Program-made: the position numbers and the translations under genes
The notes under the pieces: generated by a model
Databases searched by the model: none
What the model saw: only the letters and a program-made list of their open reading frames with translations
What the model was told of the DNA's origin: nothing
In this document: positions 35,401 through 44,800 of the stretch, piece after piece
Layout of the letters: each line of letters begins with the position of its first letter
Position numbering within the stretch: the stretch's first letter is position 1
Assembly: GCA_001949185.1 (NCBI GenBank)
Contig: BDGG01000013.1
Coordinates: forward strand, 1,458,969-1,522,968
DNA from: Ramazzottius varieornatus
Lineage: Eukaryota; Tardigrada; Eutardigrada; Parachela; Ramazzottiidae
Reading direction: 5' to 3'
Length of the DNA stretch: 64,000 nucleotides

Positions 35401-37072
35401 GACCTCAAAGACTACCGGGCTTCACAGCGTCCTGGCTCGAGCTGGTCTACCACCGAGACATGATTCGCAGAATCAACGAGATCCCCGAGAAGAAAGGCTG
35501 GGAAATGTTTGTGCAGCTCATCGTCGACAACATTCGTTTCGTCGCTCCCTTCGTCAGGAACCTCAACTTGAACAGAGCACTCTCCATCGTCTTCAGGGTA
35601 GGTCCTTGCCGTTCAAGGATCTGCTTGGACTTCTTCTATCCGTCTTTGTTCTCAATAGGCGCTTCTACGTTTCCTGTACACGCTTCTTCACGACTACCCC
35701 GAAGTCCTCGCAGAGTATTACTGTGTGTTGGTCGACGTCATCCCGACCAACTGCCTCAACATGCGCAACGTAGTACTCAGTGCTTCGCCCATGCCCATTG
35801 CCAACGACGACCCGTACTCGGCGTCTTTCAAGATCGAAGCGCAGAAGGGCATCGAGTTCACACCACCCAGCACCATCACACGCTACCACCTCTTTCTCCA
35901 ACCTGTTAGCTTTAGAAACGACCTCGACTCGTACCTCAACAGCCGGTCACCGGTCACTTTCTTGGCCGACTTGAGCTCAAGGTATAAAGCTTCTCCATAA
36001 ACCTTCTATTTTTCACGTGCACGGCACGGCCCTGACGTGAAGTCCCTTGGCAAGGTCGTGCCGCGAAGAGATTGTATCCGGCACGGCCTTGTTAGGGCAT
36101 GAATTGGTCAAGGCCGTGCCGTCGGTATATCTCACTTCGAATTTTCACGCCGAATTTGGCACTGGGGTTTTACAGGTTGGAATTGCCAGGGCCCAAGATT
36201 CCTGGACACAAGTACCATGTCCAGATGCTGAACGCTCTAGTCCTGTACTTAGGCACCAGTGCAGTACAGACGCTAAACAACAAGTCGATACCCATCAACT
36301 CGACCAACGTGGCGCATTCTTCGCATATGGACATCATCCAGAACCTCGCCATCAACTTTGACAACGAAGGTAGGTTCTCGAATAGAAATCTTTTTGGGAG
36401 ATACAATTTCACGTTGATTTCTTCGTTGTAGGTCGATACCTATTGGTGAACGCGCTGGTCAACCATCTGCGTTATCCCAACGCCCACACGCACTATTACT
36501 ACTGTGTCATTCTCCACCTCTTCCGGGATTTATCCAACCACCAGCATCTCCAAGAACTGATCGCCCGCGTCCTTCTGGAACGCATCACTTCGCATCGACC
36601 TCACCCGTGGGGACTGGTGGCGACCTGTACCCAAGTCATGCGGGGCCAAGAGTTTGGCTTCTTCGAGAAAGATTTCGTCAACTTCAACGACGACTTGTTC
36701 AAGTAAGTAAACACGTACAGCACTGATTCGAATAAGTCTCGATATGGGAACTCGGCGAATGAATTCATAGACTCGAACCAGATCGTTTTCTAAGTGGCGC
36801 GCGCTTGTAGCCATTAACAATGCGAATGTGCGCCACTTGAGACAAAGATCTGGGTAAACGTGTTCCCCGCCACCCCAATTACTAAAGTTTTTGCTGTGCG
36901 CAGGTTACCCATCTTCCGAGTAGTGGAAGGACTTCCCACCCACAAGATGCGACCATACTATCAAGAGAGCAGTGGCGGGTTAGGATCCGATGGAACCAAC
37001 AGCGCAGACTCTGCACGCTCCGTGGACGGTAAAGATGAGAAAGGCATGAATGTCGAGTCGGAATATGAATGA
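23439..37072 (+). CDS. CNOT1: CCR4-NOT transcription complex subunit 1
   Basis: Complete 29-exon gene, 2,500 residues: 23439-23546, 23619-23732, 23951-24058, 24503-24910, 25221-25481, 25543-25768, 26031-26287, 26373-26459, 26649-27060, 27475-27778, 28115-28367, 28632-29036, 29692-29940, 30097-30309, 30652-31028, 31186-31409, 31557-31818, 32004-32341, 32722-33041, 33350-33599, 33662-34011, 34131-34543, 34624-34852, 34937-35074, 35358-35597, 35659-35981, 36176-36369, 36432-36702, 36904-37072. All phases agree. Blocks match CNOT1 throughout: RILDVIQDLKALADLLQ and SARREYLKLDKWVSDKM (MIF4G-like core that binds CNOT7/8), VVPPENIRDKLSFLFNNIS, FNDRTLLKNLGAWMGYMTIA (CAF40-binding region), IARKDFALDGDPERVRQAA, and the NOT1 C-terminal domain with DLDSYLNSRSPVTFLADL, HSSHMDIIQNLAINFD and RPHPWGLVAT. 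The protein scaffolds the cytoplasmic deadenylase complex. The donor after 34543 is GC rather than GT. Thirteen introns carry a shared foldback repeat. Confidence 0.97.
25061..25149. repeat. Foldback repeat A, CNOT1 intron 4
   Basis: Arms CGAGTGGCGCACGC and TTGCGCCACTGGG around a short TATTATTGACTGG-type loop, with ACGATCTGCTCGAG at the right end. Confidence 0.7.
25879..25983. repeat. Foldback repeat A, CNOT1 intron 6
   Basis: GTGCGCCACTTGG, then CCCAAGTAGCGCACG, loop, GTGTGCGTCACTTGG and GATCTTGTCGAATT: a full hairpin plus an extra half arm. Confidence 0.75.
27157..27208. repeat. Foldback repeat A, partial, CNOT1 intron 9
   Basis: GGAGTGGCGCAGGCCTTCGGCC and GTGCGCGACTTGG arms around ACAATGAA. 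Confidence 0.55.
27930..28042. repeat. Foldback repeat A, CNOT1 intron 10
   Basis: GTGCGCCACTTGGG at 27930, TTTTCCAAGTGGCGCA at about 27960, then TTCAGCTTATG...CATAAGCTGAA as a perfect inner stem. Confidence 0.7.
28440..28562. repeat. Foldback repeat A, CNOT1 intron 11
   Basis: TTTTCCAAGTGACGCACGC, loop ATGTTACTGGA, GTGCGCCACTTGGG, then a second TAAGTGGCGCACGC and ACGATTTGGTCGAGTT. Confidence 0.75.
29316..29397. repeat. Foldback repeat A, CNOT1 intron 12
   Basis: ACCCAGATGGTTCTTCCAAG and GACGCACAATTTC pair with GGTGCACCACTTGGAAGC and ATCTGGTT. Confidence 0.7.
29990..30060. repeat. Foldback repeat A, CNOT1 intron 13
   Basis: CATGTGGCGCAACC and AAGTGCGCCACTTGGGG arms around a GAGCCAGTAGCACCG loop. 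Confidence 0.6.
30342..30545. repeat. Foldback repeat A, two copies, CNOT1 intron 14
   Basis: First copy: AACTCGACGGGATCG, CCCAGGTGACGCACAATT, GTGCGCTAGTTGG. Second: GACGCGCACGTCTTCAG, CTGCGCCACTTC, TCTGGTCGAGTT, CCAGGTGGCGCATGC. Confidence 0.65.
31855..31933. repeat. Foldback repeat A, CNOT1 intron 17
   Basis: TTTTTGCAAGTGGCGTCGCC and GCGTGCGCCACTTTGGG arms around TTTCGGCTGACAACACT. Confidence 0.65.
32555..32625. repeat. Foldback repeat A, degenerate, CNOT1 intron 18
   Basis: GCACGCGCCACTCCGG then TTTTGGTCGAATT and CCCACTTTGGCAA; recognisable mainly by the right arm and tail. Confidence 0.4.
33110..33282. repeat. Foldback repeat A, two copies, CNOT1 intron 19
   Basis: TTTTCCTTCAAGCGGAGCAT with GTGCGCCACTTCGG, then TTGACCAGATCAGTTTTCC, AAGCGGCGCAG, CTGCGCCACTTGG and TCTTGTCGAGG. 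Confidence 0.7.
35129..35276. repeat. Foldback repeat A, two copies, CN​OT1 intron 24
   Basis: ACTCGATAAGATCG, CCAAGTGGCGCACGC, loop CAACAACGCTG, ACGTGCGCCACTTG, followed by a second pair CGTGGCGCATGC and TCTGCGTCACTTG. Confidence 0.75.
36018..36125. repeat. Repeat B: alternating GGCACGGCCTTG-type arms in CNOT1 intron 26
   Basis: Four arms in alternating orientation: GCACGGCACGGCCCTGAC, GGCAAGGTCGTGCCGCG, CCGGCACGGCCTTGTTAGGG, GTCAAGGCCGTGCCGTCGG. Related single arms are at 31474-31489 (GGCACGGCCTCGTTAG, CNOT1 intron 16) and near 41680. Confidence 0.6.
36770..36856. repeat. Foldback repeat A, CNOT1 intron 28
   Basis: GACTCGAACCAGATCGTTTT, CTAAGTGGCGCGCGC, loop CCATTAACAATG, GTGCGCCACTTGAG, AAAGATCTGGG. 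One of the clearest complete copies. Confidence 0.75.
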
Positions 37073-38168
37073 ACGAGAGAAAACATAGTTTTGACGGTGT
37101 AAATCTTGTATTCTCTCCTTTGGTGTTGATTCGTTCTCAGGATCACCGATGTTTAGTGTGTATTAAGGCATGAGCTGGTTACCTGCTTCGGTTGCTACTG
37201 AAAGAGGTATGATGGAAGTCTCTTTTGACGGTAAATTAACGAGTGTAAAGCCTATGTTTTCTCTTTCCGCTGCTGTTCTTGATGGCGTTTCTACTGTTTT
37301 TCATTCGTTCAAAGGCTGAACGACTGACGTGTACAGCTGCTGCTAATTTTCTGTGTAACTTCTCATTACGACTTCATATACTGTAGCTTTAGTTTATCAC
37401 AATCGGTTCTTCTCATTCAAACTAAGAGTCGCTGTTGTTAGTATTGAAGAACACTGATTTCGACCCGCACAGAGCCCTTGACCACGAAAAGTCCGGCGAG
37501 CTGAATTTCTTTAATTTCTGGCTCTCCGTATAGTGCAGAGGTACAGTTGACTGTACAGTGTACTTGTAGTGGTCTTTCGGAACCAAAAGTTCCCACGAGG
37601 TTCAGATCGTTCTGGTAGGCGAGTTTGTGCTCTTCTTTATGCTAATCGGCCTGCACTCCTCATTTTCAACTCTTTCAATCCTCGCAAGAATGAGCTGGAA
37701 TAAGGAGAGCAAGCAAATAAGGACTTAGCAGAAACAATTATAAGGTGATTTCCTTTGCCTCGTCGGTTTTTCCCACGGTGGACTTCATAATACATTTTTC
37801 CAGAGTGGACAGAGATTGTCCTGCAGTTTCTTTCGCAATGTAGACCCAGCATTCTTCTTTCAAACCAATTTCACAGTGATACAGTGATCGAATCCGTCGT
37901 CATTGTGAGTTTACTTTATATAAATTTTACCTTCAGCAATAAAAACATTTTCTTTGTCGGTGCTTTTAAAACCTCGCAAATGTTGCTAACACAAGCTCGG
38001 ACCAAGGGCTCTCAAACGAGCTATCATAAGTTCCGGAGAAAGGTCTGCGTGGGATGATAATCATGTAGAAGGTCAGCACACACCTTCAAACGGAAGTCGA
38101 GCTCTTTTGAAATCAAGGAGACACCGATCTATGTCCGACTTCGTACAATGAATGTGTGACAGCCTGTG
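37073..38168. other. Convergent gap between CNOT1 (+) and PSMG3 (-)
   Basis: About 1.1 kb without a supported gene; presumably the CNOT1 3' UTR on the left and PSMG3 3' UTR on the right. Confidence 0.4.
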
Positions 38169-38609
38169 TCAAAAGACGCTCCGCTGGTTTTCCCGTCTCT
38201 CGTCCAGGACTTTCCTCGATATTTCCGTTTCGATCCTGCGCACTGTGGACATGGACAAGTTCTGACAGGAAATGGCCAGTAACAGGCGCTTCTGTAAGAC
38301 TTCCACCAGACGTCGAGCCAGCAGCTGAAGAGTGACATCGTCCGCCCCGAAGAGTGTCTTGGTAGAGTAGGTAACAGGGGTTCCGATATCAACGAGGTCG
38401 TCCGGAAAGGCCTCGATCAAGGTTCCGACAAGAGGTGCTTGCGTGATGAACAGCATGTTCTGGTTTGAGAATTCCAGGCAGATAACGTCCACCTGACCGG
38501 CCTCCGTTTCAAAGTGCATCCCAAACTTCACGATGCCATGATCCTCCAGATTTACTTCAGCGGCAATAGAGCTCTCGTTATCTCGCTCCATGCTCTTCCG
38601 GTGATCCAC
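38169..38609 (-). CDS. PSMG3: Proteasome assembly chaperone 3
   Basis: Single exon, 146 residues. Pattern matches PSMG3: VDVICLEFSNQNMLFITQ, then LVGTLIEAF, TKTLFGADD, a helix with LARRLVEVLQ and KRLLLAISCQN. PSMG3 pairs with PSMG4 to guide assembly of the 20S proteasome alpha-ring in the cytoplasm. The human protein is 122 residues; this one is longer at both ends. A second ATG at 38591 would shorten the start by six residues. The call rests on remembered family pattern and the family is weakly conserved. Confidence 0.7.
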   Translation of the reverse strand: MDHRKSMERDNESSIAAEVNLEDHGIVKFGMHFETEAGQVDVICLEFSNQNMLFITQAPLVGTLIEAFPDDLVDIGTPVTYSTKTLFGADDVTLQLLARRLVEVLQKRLLLAISCQNLSMSTVRRIETEISRKVLDERRENQRSVF

Positions 38610-38998
38610 TTGCAGTCTGCAGACTAAAAACTCTAGAATCGGGGGGATTCTTTACGCGGACCCGGACCAATTTTGATCCACTCGATTCAGTTCGTTAGCA
38701 TTTTGAAGTACATAATCCTTTGAGTAGATTTTCGATTTACCCTGGCAGCCCTAGGAAAAATGAACTTTCATTCTGGCTGATTCAGTTTTCGGCAGGTAAA
38801 CATTCCGTGCTACTCAGCATGGCTCGCCATATCATGGTAACGACCCGAAATGGTTCGGATTGATGAGATTCAATCGGGGTACCGGAATGTTTACCTGTCG
38901 AACACTGGGCTGATTTATGCTGATGTTGGACTCGACTTTTTCGCAAATCTTCTTCCCTATTTCGCTGGCGACGAATTCCTGCTCATCCAAGCTCGAAC
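38610..38998. promoter_or_regulatory. Bidirectional promoter region PSMG3/UTP23 with inverted repeat
   Basis: Divergent 389-bp gap. Arms at 38790-38807 and 38883-38900 share CAGGTAAACATTCCG exactly in opposite orientation (18 bp with one mismatch), 75 bp apart. Confidence 0.5.
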
Positions 38999-40016
38999 AT
39001 GAAGGTTAAGAGGTACAAGAAAGCGCAGAAGGTGCTGACATTTTACCAGAACAATTTTCATTTTGTCGAGCCGTACCAAGTCGTGGTGGATGGAACATTT
39101 GCTCTGCTCGCGCTGAAGATGAAGATCAACATCAAGGAACAAATTCCGAAATACCTCGGCGCGGAATGTAACGTCTTTACTACCAGTTGCTGTATTCATG
39201 AAACGGAAAACCTTGGTGAGTGTACGGGAAGCCAGGTCGGCTGAAAAGTGAAAAACGGTTGGAGAATCTCTTATGCTTGCCCCGCAGGTCCTGGACTCCA
39301 CGGCGCTCTCCTCGTTCTCAAACAGTTTATTCCCGTCAAATGCGGACATGCAGAGAAGCCTCTCCCTGCTAGCGCTTGCCTCCATCAGATTTGTAAAGCG
39401 GGGAATCCAGAAAAGTATTTCATAGCTTGTCAGGTAAGGTTTCCAGTTATTTGACCAAACTGACGCATGATGTCCGAGTTCAGCGGAGTGTGATCGTTCG
39501 GTTGATCAAAACGTGACGTCATGGGCTATTACGAAATCTCTCCAGTTGATTTGGTGTCTAGCATTTCGTTGATTGGTGCTGTCGATTCAGGACCAGGAAC
39601 TCCAAGACAAACTACGAAAACGTCCCGGTGTTCCCATACTGTACCTTCACCACCAGTCTCTCACACTGGAAAAGCCCTCCGAGAAGTCAGAAGAAGCAGC
39701 GAAAGTTCTTCAAGAAGACAAAGTTACTCCGACGGGCTATCAGAAAGAAGTACTTGAAGGTCGAAAGAAAGAGCTTGGCATCGACTCTACCGAGCAACTT
39801 GTCAAGAAGCGCAAAAGACGAGGCCCTAAACAACCTAACCCGCTCTCTGTTAAGAAGTCTAAAAAGAAACCTGGTGCAGACTCATCTTCGAAAAGCGCTG
39901 ACGGCAAAGACGGCGATAAGAACAAGAGCAGGAAACGGCATAAGCGACTAAAAATGTCGGATGCTTTGAAAGGCCTCCATCGGAAACTGTTAACGCAAAG
40001 TCAAACAGACGAATGA
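38999..40016 (+). CDS. UTP23: rRNA-processing protein UTP23
   Basis: Three exons, 38999-39215, 39288-39433, 39591-40016; 262 residues, phases 1 and 0. Conserved blocks: MKVKRYKKAQKVLTFYQNNF, YQVVVDGTFALLAL (PIN-like fold), EQIPKYLGAECNVFTTSCCI, KCGH with a later C-H for the family's zinc site, AGNPEKYFIACQDQELQDKL and KKRKRRGPKQPNPLSVKKSK in the basic tail. UTP23 acts in the small-subunit processome and helps release snR30/U17 snoRNA. It lacks most PIN nuclease acidic residues in other species; I did not check each one here. It converges on POLR1F with a gap of 146 bp. Confidence 0.92.
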
Positions 40017-40162
40017 ATTCTGTTGCGGTTTTACCTCATTCGTTATCACTTATCAGAAATCGTGTGGAACAGCTAAATCTTATTTCGCAGCGAAAATCAA
40101 CAACTGTCAAATCAGTGAAATTTAGAAAAACGAATTTCTTGAACACGGAAAAACATCAAAAG

Positions 40163-41413
40163 TCAAGTTTCCAACAACTCGCTAGGCCTTTTCTTTCTGT
40201 TTTTCTTCCTTGAACCGGGCATTTCGGGCTCAGTTTCTGTGTCTTGAGCCGCTTCCTGCATTTCTACATCTTCGGGTTGCGCAGTAGGTGTTTCTTCTTC
40301 CTCTTCATGGCGTCGTTTCTTTTTCTTTTTCTTTTTGACGGATCCTTCCGACGTTTCTGTAACAAGAGAGATGTCCATACCTGAGATTTCGGGAAGGTCC
40401 ACCACGTATTCGGGCGTTAGGGTCAATTCTCGCTTTCTCTTCTTAGATTTCCTCGAGGGCTCAGGCGTTATAAAGTCAACTGTTGAGAACGTGTCTTCCG
40501 TCACGTCGGTCGTTGTAGAGATCCCACTGTCAGTTGGTGTGGACGATGTTTCATCTTCCCCGCTTCGCTTCTTCTTTTTCTTCTTCTTGTGACTTGAGAT
40601 TTCTGACTCGAGTAGGTCGTCTGTCAGGAAAGTTGAGGGCGGTGGAGGAGGTACGAGGGATGAGGTGGTTCCGCGATGGCTGAGTATCAACTCGTCTGTC
40701 AGGCACCCACGCACCGAGGGAATGCCTCGGTGGATGTCCATCGCGACCACTTCGAATGTCACTTCTTCCCCTTGACAGTACAGGCCGTCGAAGGAAATGT
40801 TCGAGCTGGAACTTGAGCGGAGGGTAGTTGCGAAGCTTTGATGGACGAGGCAGCCAACGTGATGCTGGTTTACACGAGTGACCATTCCTGAGAAAAATGC
40901 GTCCACTTTCAACCTCGATTGATTTACCAGCCACCTACGTCGGTAACGTTGCATACAGCAATGGGTGGCAGACGACGCAAAGAAATCGAGAGAAACTTGT
41001 AGCTTGAGTTTTAGCTTTCTCTGTACAAAGAAATTTGAATTTTAAGCCTTAATTTTTTCGGTACCTTTGAGCCTTTTGCCAGGTTTCGGACGGAAGACCA
41101 CGAACGTTCCAAAGACCCTTACTTCCTGCATTTCACTCATGTATTCACTCAGGTCGAGGCTGGGCGAATGAAGGCGAAGACGCTGATAAGCAATGAGGAC
41201 ACCGTCGAGAGACTCAACGCAGTGGTTCAACTGCATGTTCAAGGCTTCTTTGATGCCATCACCGAGTTGGTTTATCCTCGCCATTGGAATCAGCAAATCG
41301 ACGTGGCTGTCAACGGTCTCCAGGCACGTGTCTGGTTGAGCAGCAAGAGTTGAGGCTTCTTTGTAGGAGAAACGATGTCCGCCGACGTAGAATCCCGACG
41401 AAGACGAAGCCAT
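40163..41413 (-). CDS. POLR1F: DNA-directed RNA polymerase I subunit RPA43
   Basis: Two exons, 41065-41413 and 40163-40887, phase 1; 357 residues. Exon 1 carries SLDGVLIAYQRLRL and FVVFRPKPGKRLKG, exon 2 continues MVTRVNQHHVGCLVHQSF and GEEVTFEVVAMD, the SHS2/S1-like core of RPA43. From about residue 210 the protein is charged and lysine-rich with KKKKKK and KKRKRE runs, as in human RPA43. This subunit forms the stalk of RNA polymerase I and contacts initiation factor RRN3. The ATG at 41413 was chosen; an in-frame codon slightly upstream is possible. Divergent from the DHX30-like gene. Confidence 0.88.
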
Positions 41414-41862
41414 GGTTTGTTCTTTCACGAACGACCACCACCCGCCTACAACAACAATAAATTATGCTCGAGGCATCACACAGACTTACGATGTTAACCA
41501 AGAGCACAGACGCGAAGAGTGGAAGAGAACTTTCTTGCCGTGAGGGTTCAGCTTCAGGAGTCAGGAATGAGGAATCAGGATGCAGGAGTCAGGACTGACA
41601 GGAAGATTCCGCTTTTCGAAAACTTGCCATATCAAGAGCGATGTTAATCAACTGGCACAGCCCAATCAGCTGTTTTTGCCACGGCCCTCTTGGGAGCTCG
41701 GTTAGGTTCGTGCCGGATTCGTGTTGTCACTTATCACAGTTATGCGAACAAATCAATCAAGCTTTTGATAATCAAACACTTGATTGCAAGATCCTTGGAA
41801 TTGCGTCAGATCAAAATTTTGTTTCCCACTTTTCCATCTAATCTTCTTCATGGAAAGCGAAC
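41414..41862. promoter_or_regulatory. Divergent gap POLR1F / DHX30-like
   Basis: 449 bp; contains direct repeats of a CAGGAGTCAGGA type near 41555-41600 and a repeat-B-like arm near 41680. An acceptor at 41881 suggests an unlisted upstream exon of the DHX30-like gene may start here. Confidence 0.35.
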
Positions 41863-44800
41863 ATGTCTTTGTCTCGTTGCAGGTGCTCCTGCCTGAAGAA
41901 ATGGACGGCACTCGTTTCAACCGTCACCACTATCCGTCCAGGAGTACTGCTATACGCGACGCACAGCGCACGATTCCACCGGTCGCTGACAGCCGAAGCC
42001 TATAATGCCCGACCACCTCGCACTGACCGCAGCCCACCTTTCGACACTTCCGGTCGAGTGTCCGAACAGAATGCTCGTCTCCTCCAAACCTACCCTTATG
42101 CCAAAGATACCCTGTTGTATCTAGCCGCCTTGCTCCAACAAGAAAGAAATGAGAATGTTTTGAAACTCAAGATTGATCCGAGGAAAACGACCATCAAGGG
42201 AGCTGATCAATGGGAGACCGTCGTGTCCATCCAGTGGCCAGCCGATCTGGTCTTCTATGGAAAATCCTCCTCCAAGAACGAAGCCATGCGGATAGCCTGT
42301 GCTCATGCTTGCGCGACGCTCAAGTCCATGGGGCACCTGGACAAAAATAACAAGCCGGTTTTGTACACCGGGGAGAATTTACAGGCCATCCGGCGAAGAA
42401 GGTAAGAACCTACACTTTCCGTACTCAAGTCTCGCATGGCGTCACGGACAAATGCACTGCTTCGATTGTACGGTCGAGTGCGCCAAACGTTACAATGATG
42501 ACATGAGCAAGTCGTGAGATTTAAATTTCTGTGTGCAGTCCAGTCGCTCGAAGTCCGTACGTACCAAATTTTCGGATCTCAGTTCAGAGCCCGCCATACA
42601 TTCACCATGCTGCATGCCATGCTAAATCAAAATTACAAAACACAACTAGCAAGTGGTCCTGACCACTGGGAAGGCCGAGCAGAAGCAAAGAAGCACAAGT
42701 TTTGCGAGTAGAAACTTTTGCCACTCGGACCAAGTTGCGCACTTGTTTTCAGTACAGAGGTTGCGATATCTGAAAGCTCGAACAATCTGATCGTCCATTG
42801 AAATCTCGACAGACTTAAAAGGATCTCGCTTCGCTCGGCCTGAAAATAGTTTACGAAGCGGAGCCGAACCGGAACGGGCGGAAGTTTTGGTCCGCTTCCG
42901 TTTTCGAAGAGGCTGATTTGTCCCTGCTTATTTCCGTTCGGCTTTCGGCCTACAAGTGCTCCGTCTGTTCCGCTTGAGAACTGCTGACGTTGTACTTTGG
43001 ATAAAATACAACTTTATTAACCTTAAAAGCAAAATGACTAGCTTACGAGGGGATTATGCCTGTCCCCACCTCTTTTTGGTCAAACTGTCCTGGCGGAACG
43101 AGAGAGGAGAGTCTCTTCTAGGATCTGAGCCAGTGAGCTCAATCCCGCGTCGATCCTGGAACAAACTACAGGGACTCGGAAGTGACGTCAGAAATGTATG
43201 CCAGTAACGTAGAAACGTGATGTCTTGTAGGTCCACGTTAGACCTAACAAACAAACCCTGAAACCCATCAGTAAACAAACTTGTTACGGCAAATAGATAG
43301 TACAGAAATGATGAGCGTCATAAAAGTGATGGAAGCAAAGACGGGCCTTGCACCACCCGCAAACCAGAAGAACAATGTCTCTGCAGTTCTCGTGAAGACA
43401 ACTGCCTTTCAGCTTATCAAACATGAACTTGGCTGGATTAACATACATGAAACGTTCGTCGGTATATCCCGACTTATGCCAAGCTTCAGCTATCAAATTT
43501 TCGAACCTGGGCGACTGAAACTGTTGATACAGCAAAGAGTGCAGTCTCAAAATCACATCGCGATGATGCACTTGGACGGGTAAATCGTGCAGAAAGACAA
43601 AGTCGGATATCTTCTTGAAGCAGCCTTTGTACATCCTGAAGCAAAACACATCCAGCGGTTGAATTTGACCGGTAACTTTCGGAGGCATGGTCAGCATTTC
43701 GTACTCCAGCTCTTCCGGTTTCAGTTCAATCACAGAATCTTGATCGGTGAAGGTCTTCCACGAGTCGGCCAAGAAAATGCACCGCTCTTCCATATGAGGG
43801 AAAAGAATTTTTTCTGACCACTCTAAGTAGAGCTTCTTGGTCATCTTCCCGGATGTCAAAGCAGTGACATACAGATTATCAGCCTTGAATATCGTTCTCG
43901 ACACGATTGGACCAAACACTCCTTTCTCTTCCTTCAGCGTTAGGAAAAGAACAGGAAGAGACTTACGCCTGCCCGGGGAGACCGCCGTCATCACAGTGTA
44001 GCTATGTGTCATGGAATTCTCCGACTGGGTGATCGCTTCCACGTGTTTTACTCCAGCAGTTTCCAAAGTTCTTCCTGGTCTCATCTCATATTCAAAGCCT
44101 GACTGATCCGCATTCCACAGACAGTCTAACCCGTACTCTGCGATCCTTAATCTGACAAGCGCAACGCAGGCTTCAGCACTTTCCTTGACGTGAGGCTCTT
44201 CTTGTATGGATTTCTTGGTGACGAACTTGGTTATTTTCCAGTCAACGATCCCATAATATCTAGAAAGTATTAGTTTTGTTGTTGAAGGAAATCGAAACAC
44301 AAAAAAATGTTGGTACCGTTGGAGTTTTCCTATCTAGTCTGGGGAAGCAGTGAAACCGGCCAAGTTCACCGTTTCGTTCGCAGTGAGAGCCCATCGACGT
44401 AAGTCCAAATCCTTGACCATTTGCTTTTCCCTTTTAGCGAGGAAGAACTGCTTACCGACATCCAAACGTACAGCCTTCAACTTGTCCAGCCTGGAACCGC
44501 CTTCCACTACCTGCTTTTCCCAGTCGTACAGCTGCCGTATGCTGGTTACTTTATCAAAACTTCTCTGAACAGTGGCCAAGGTGAGACGCTTCTTCTTCAC
44601 GGCGTTTCTCCAGTATGTAACCGCACGTTTCTTGTACTCCAAGTTGACTAACTGATCCACTGGAAGCTTGGGGTTAGGAAGTCGTGGGACGTATAGCTCA
44701 TGGAAAGAAGGTTCAGTTCCGCTGGAAACAGGCTCAAGCAGTCTATCAGGTTCCGTAACGTCGAAGTCAGCTTCACTCCGGCCATTCAACAGGTTGCACT

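Noticed and set aside
38999-41413. An operon of ribosome-production genes (UTP23, POLR1F)
   Set aside because: The genes are on opposite strands and convergent, so they cannot share a transcript; adjacency may be chance.
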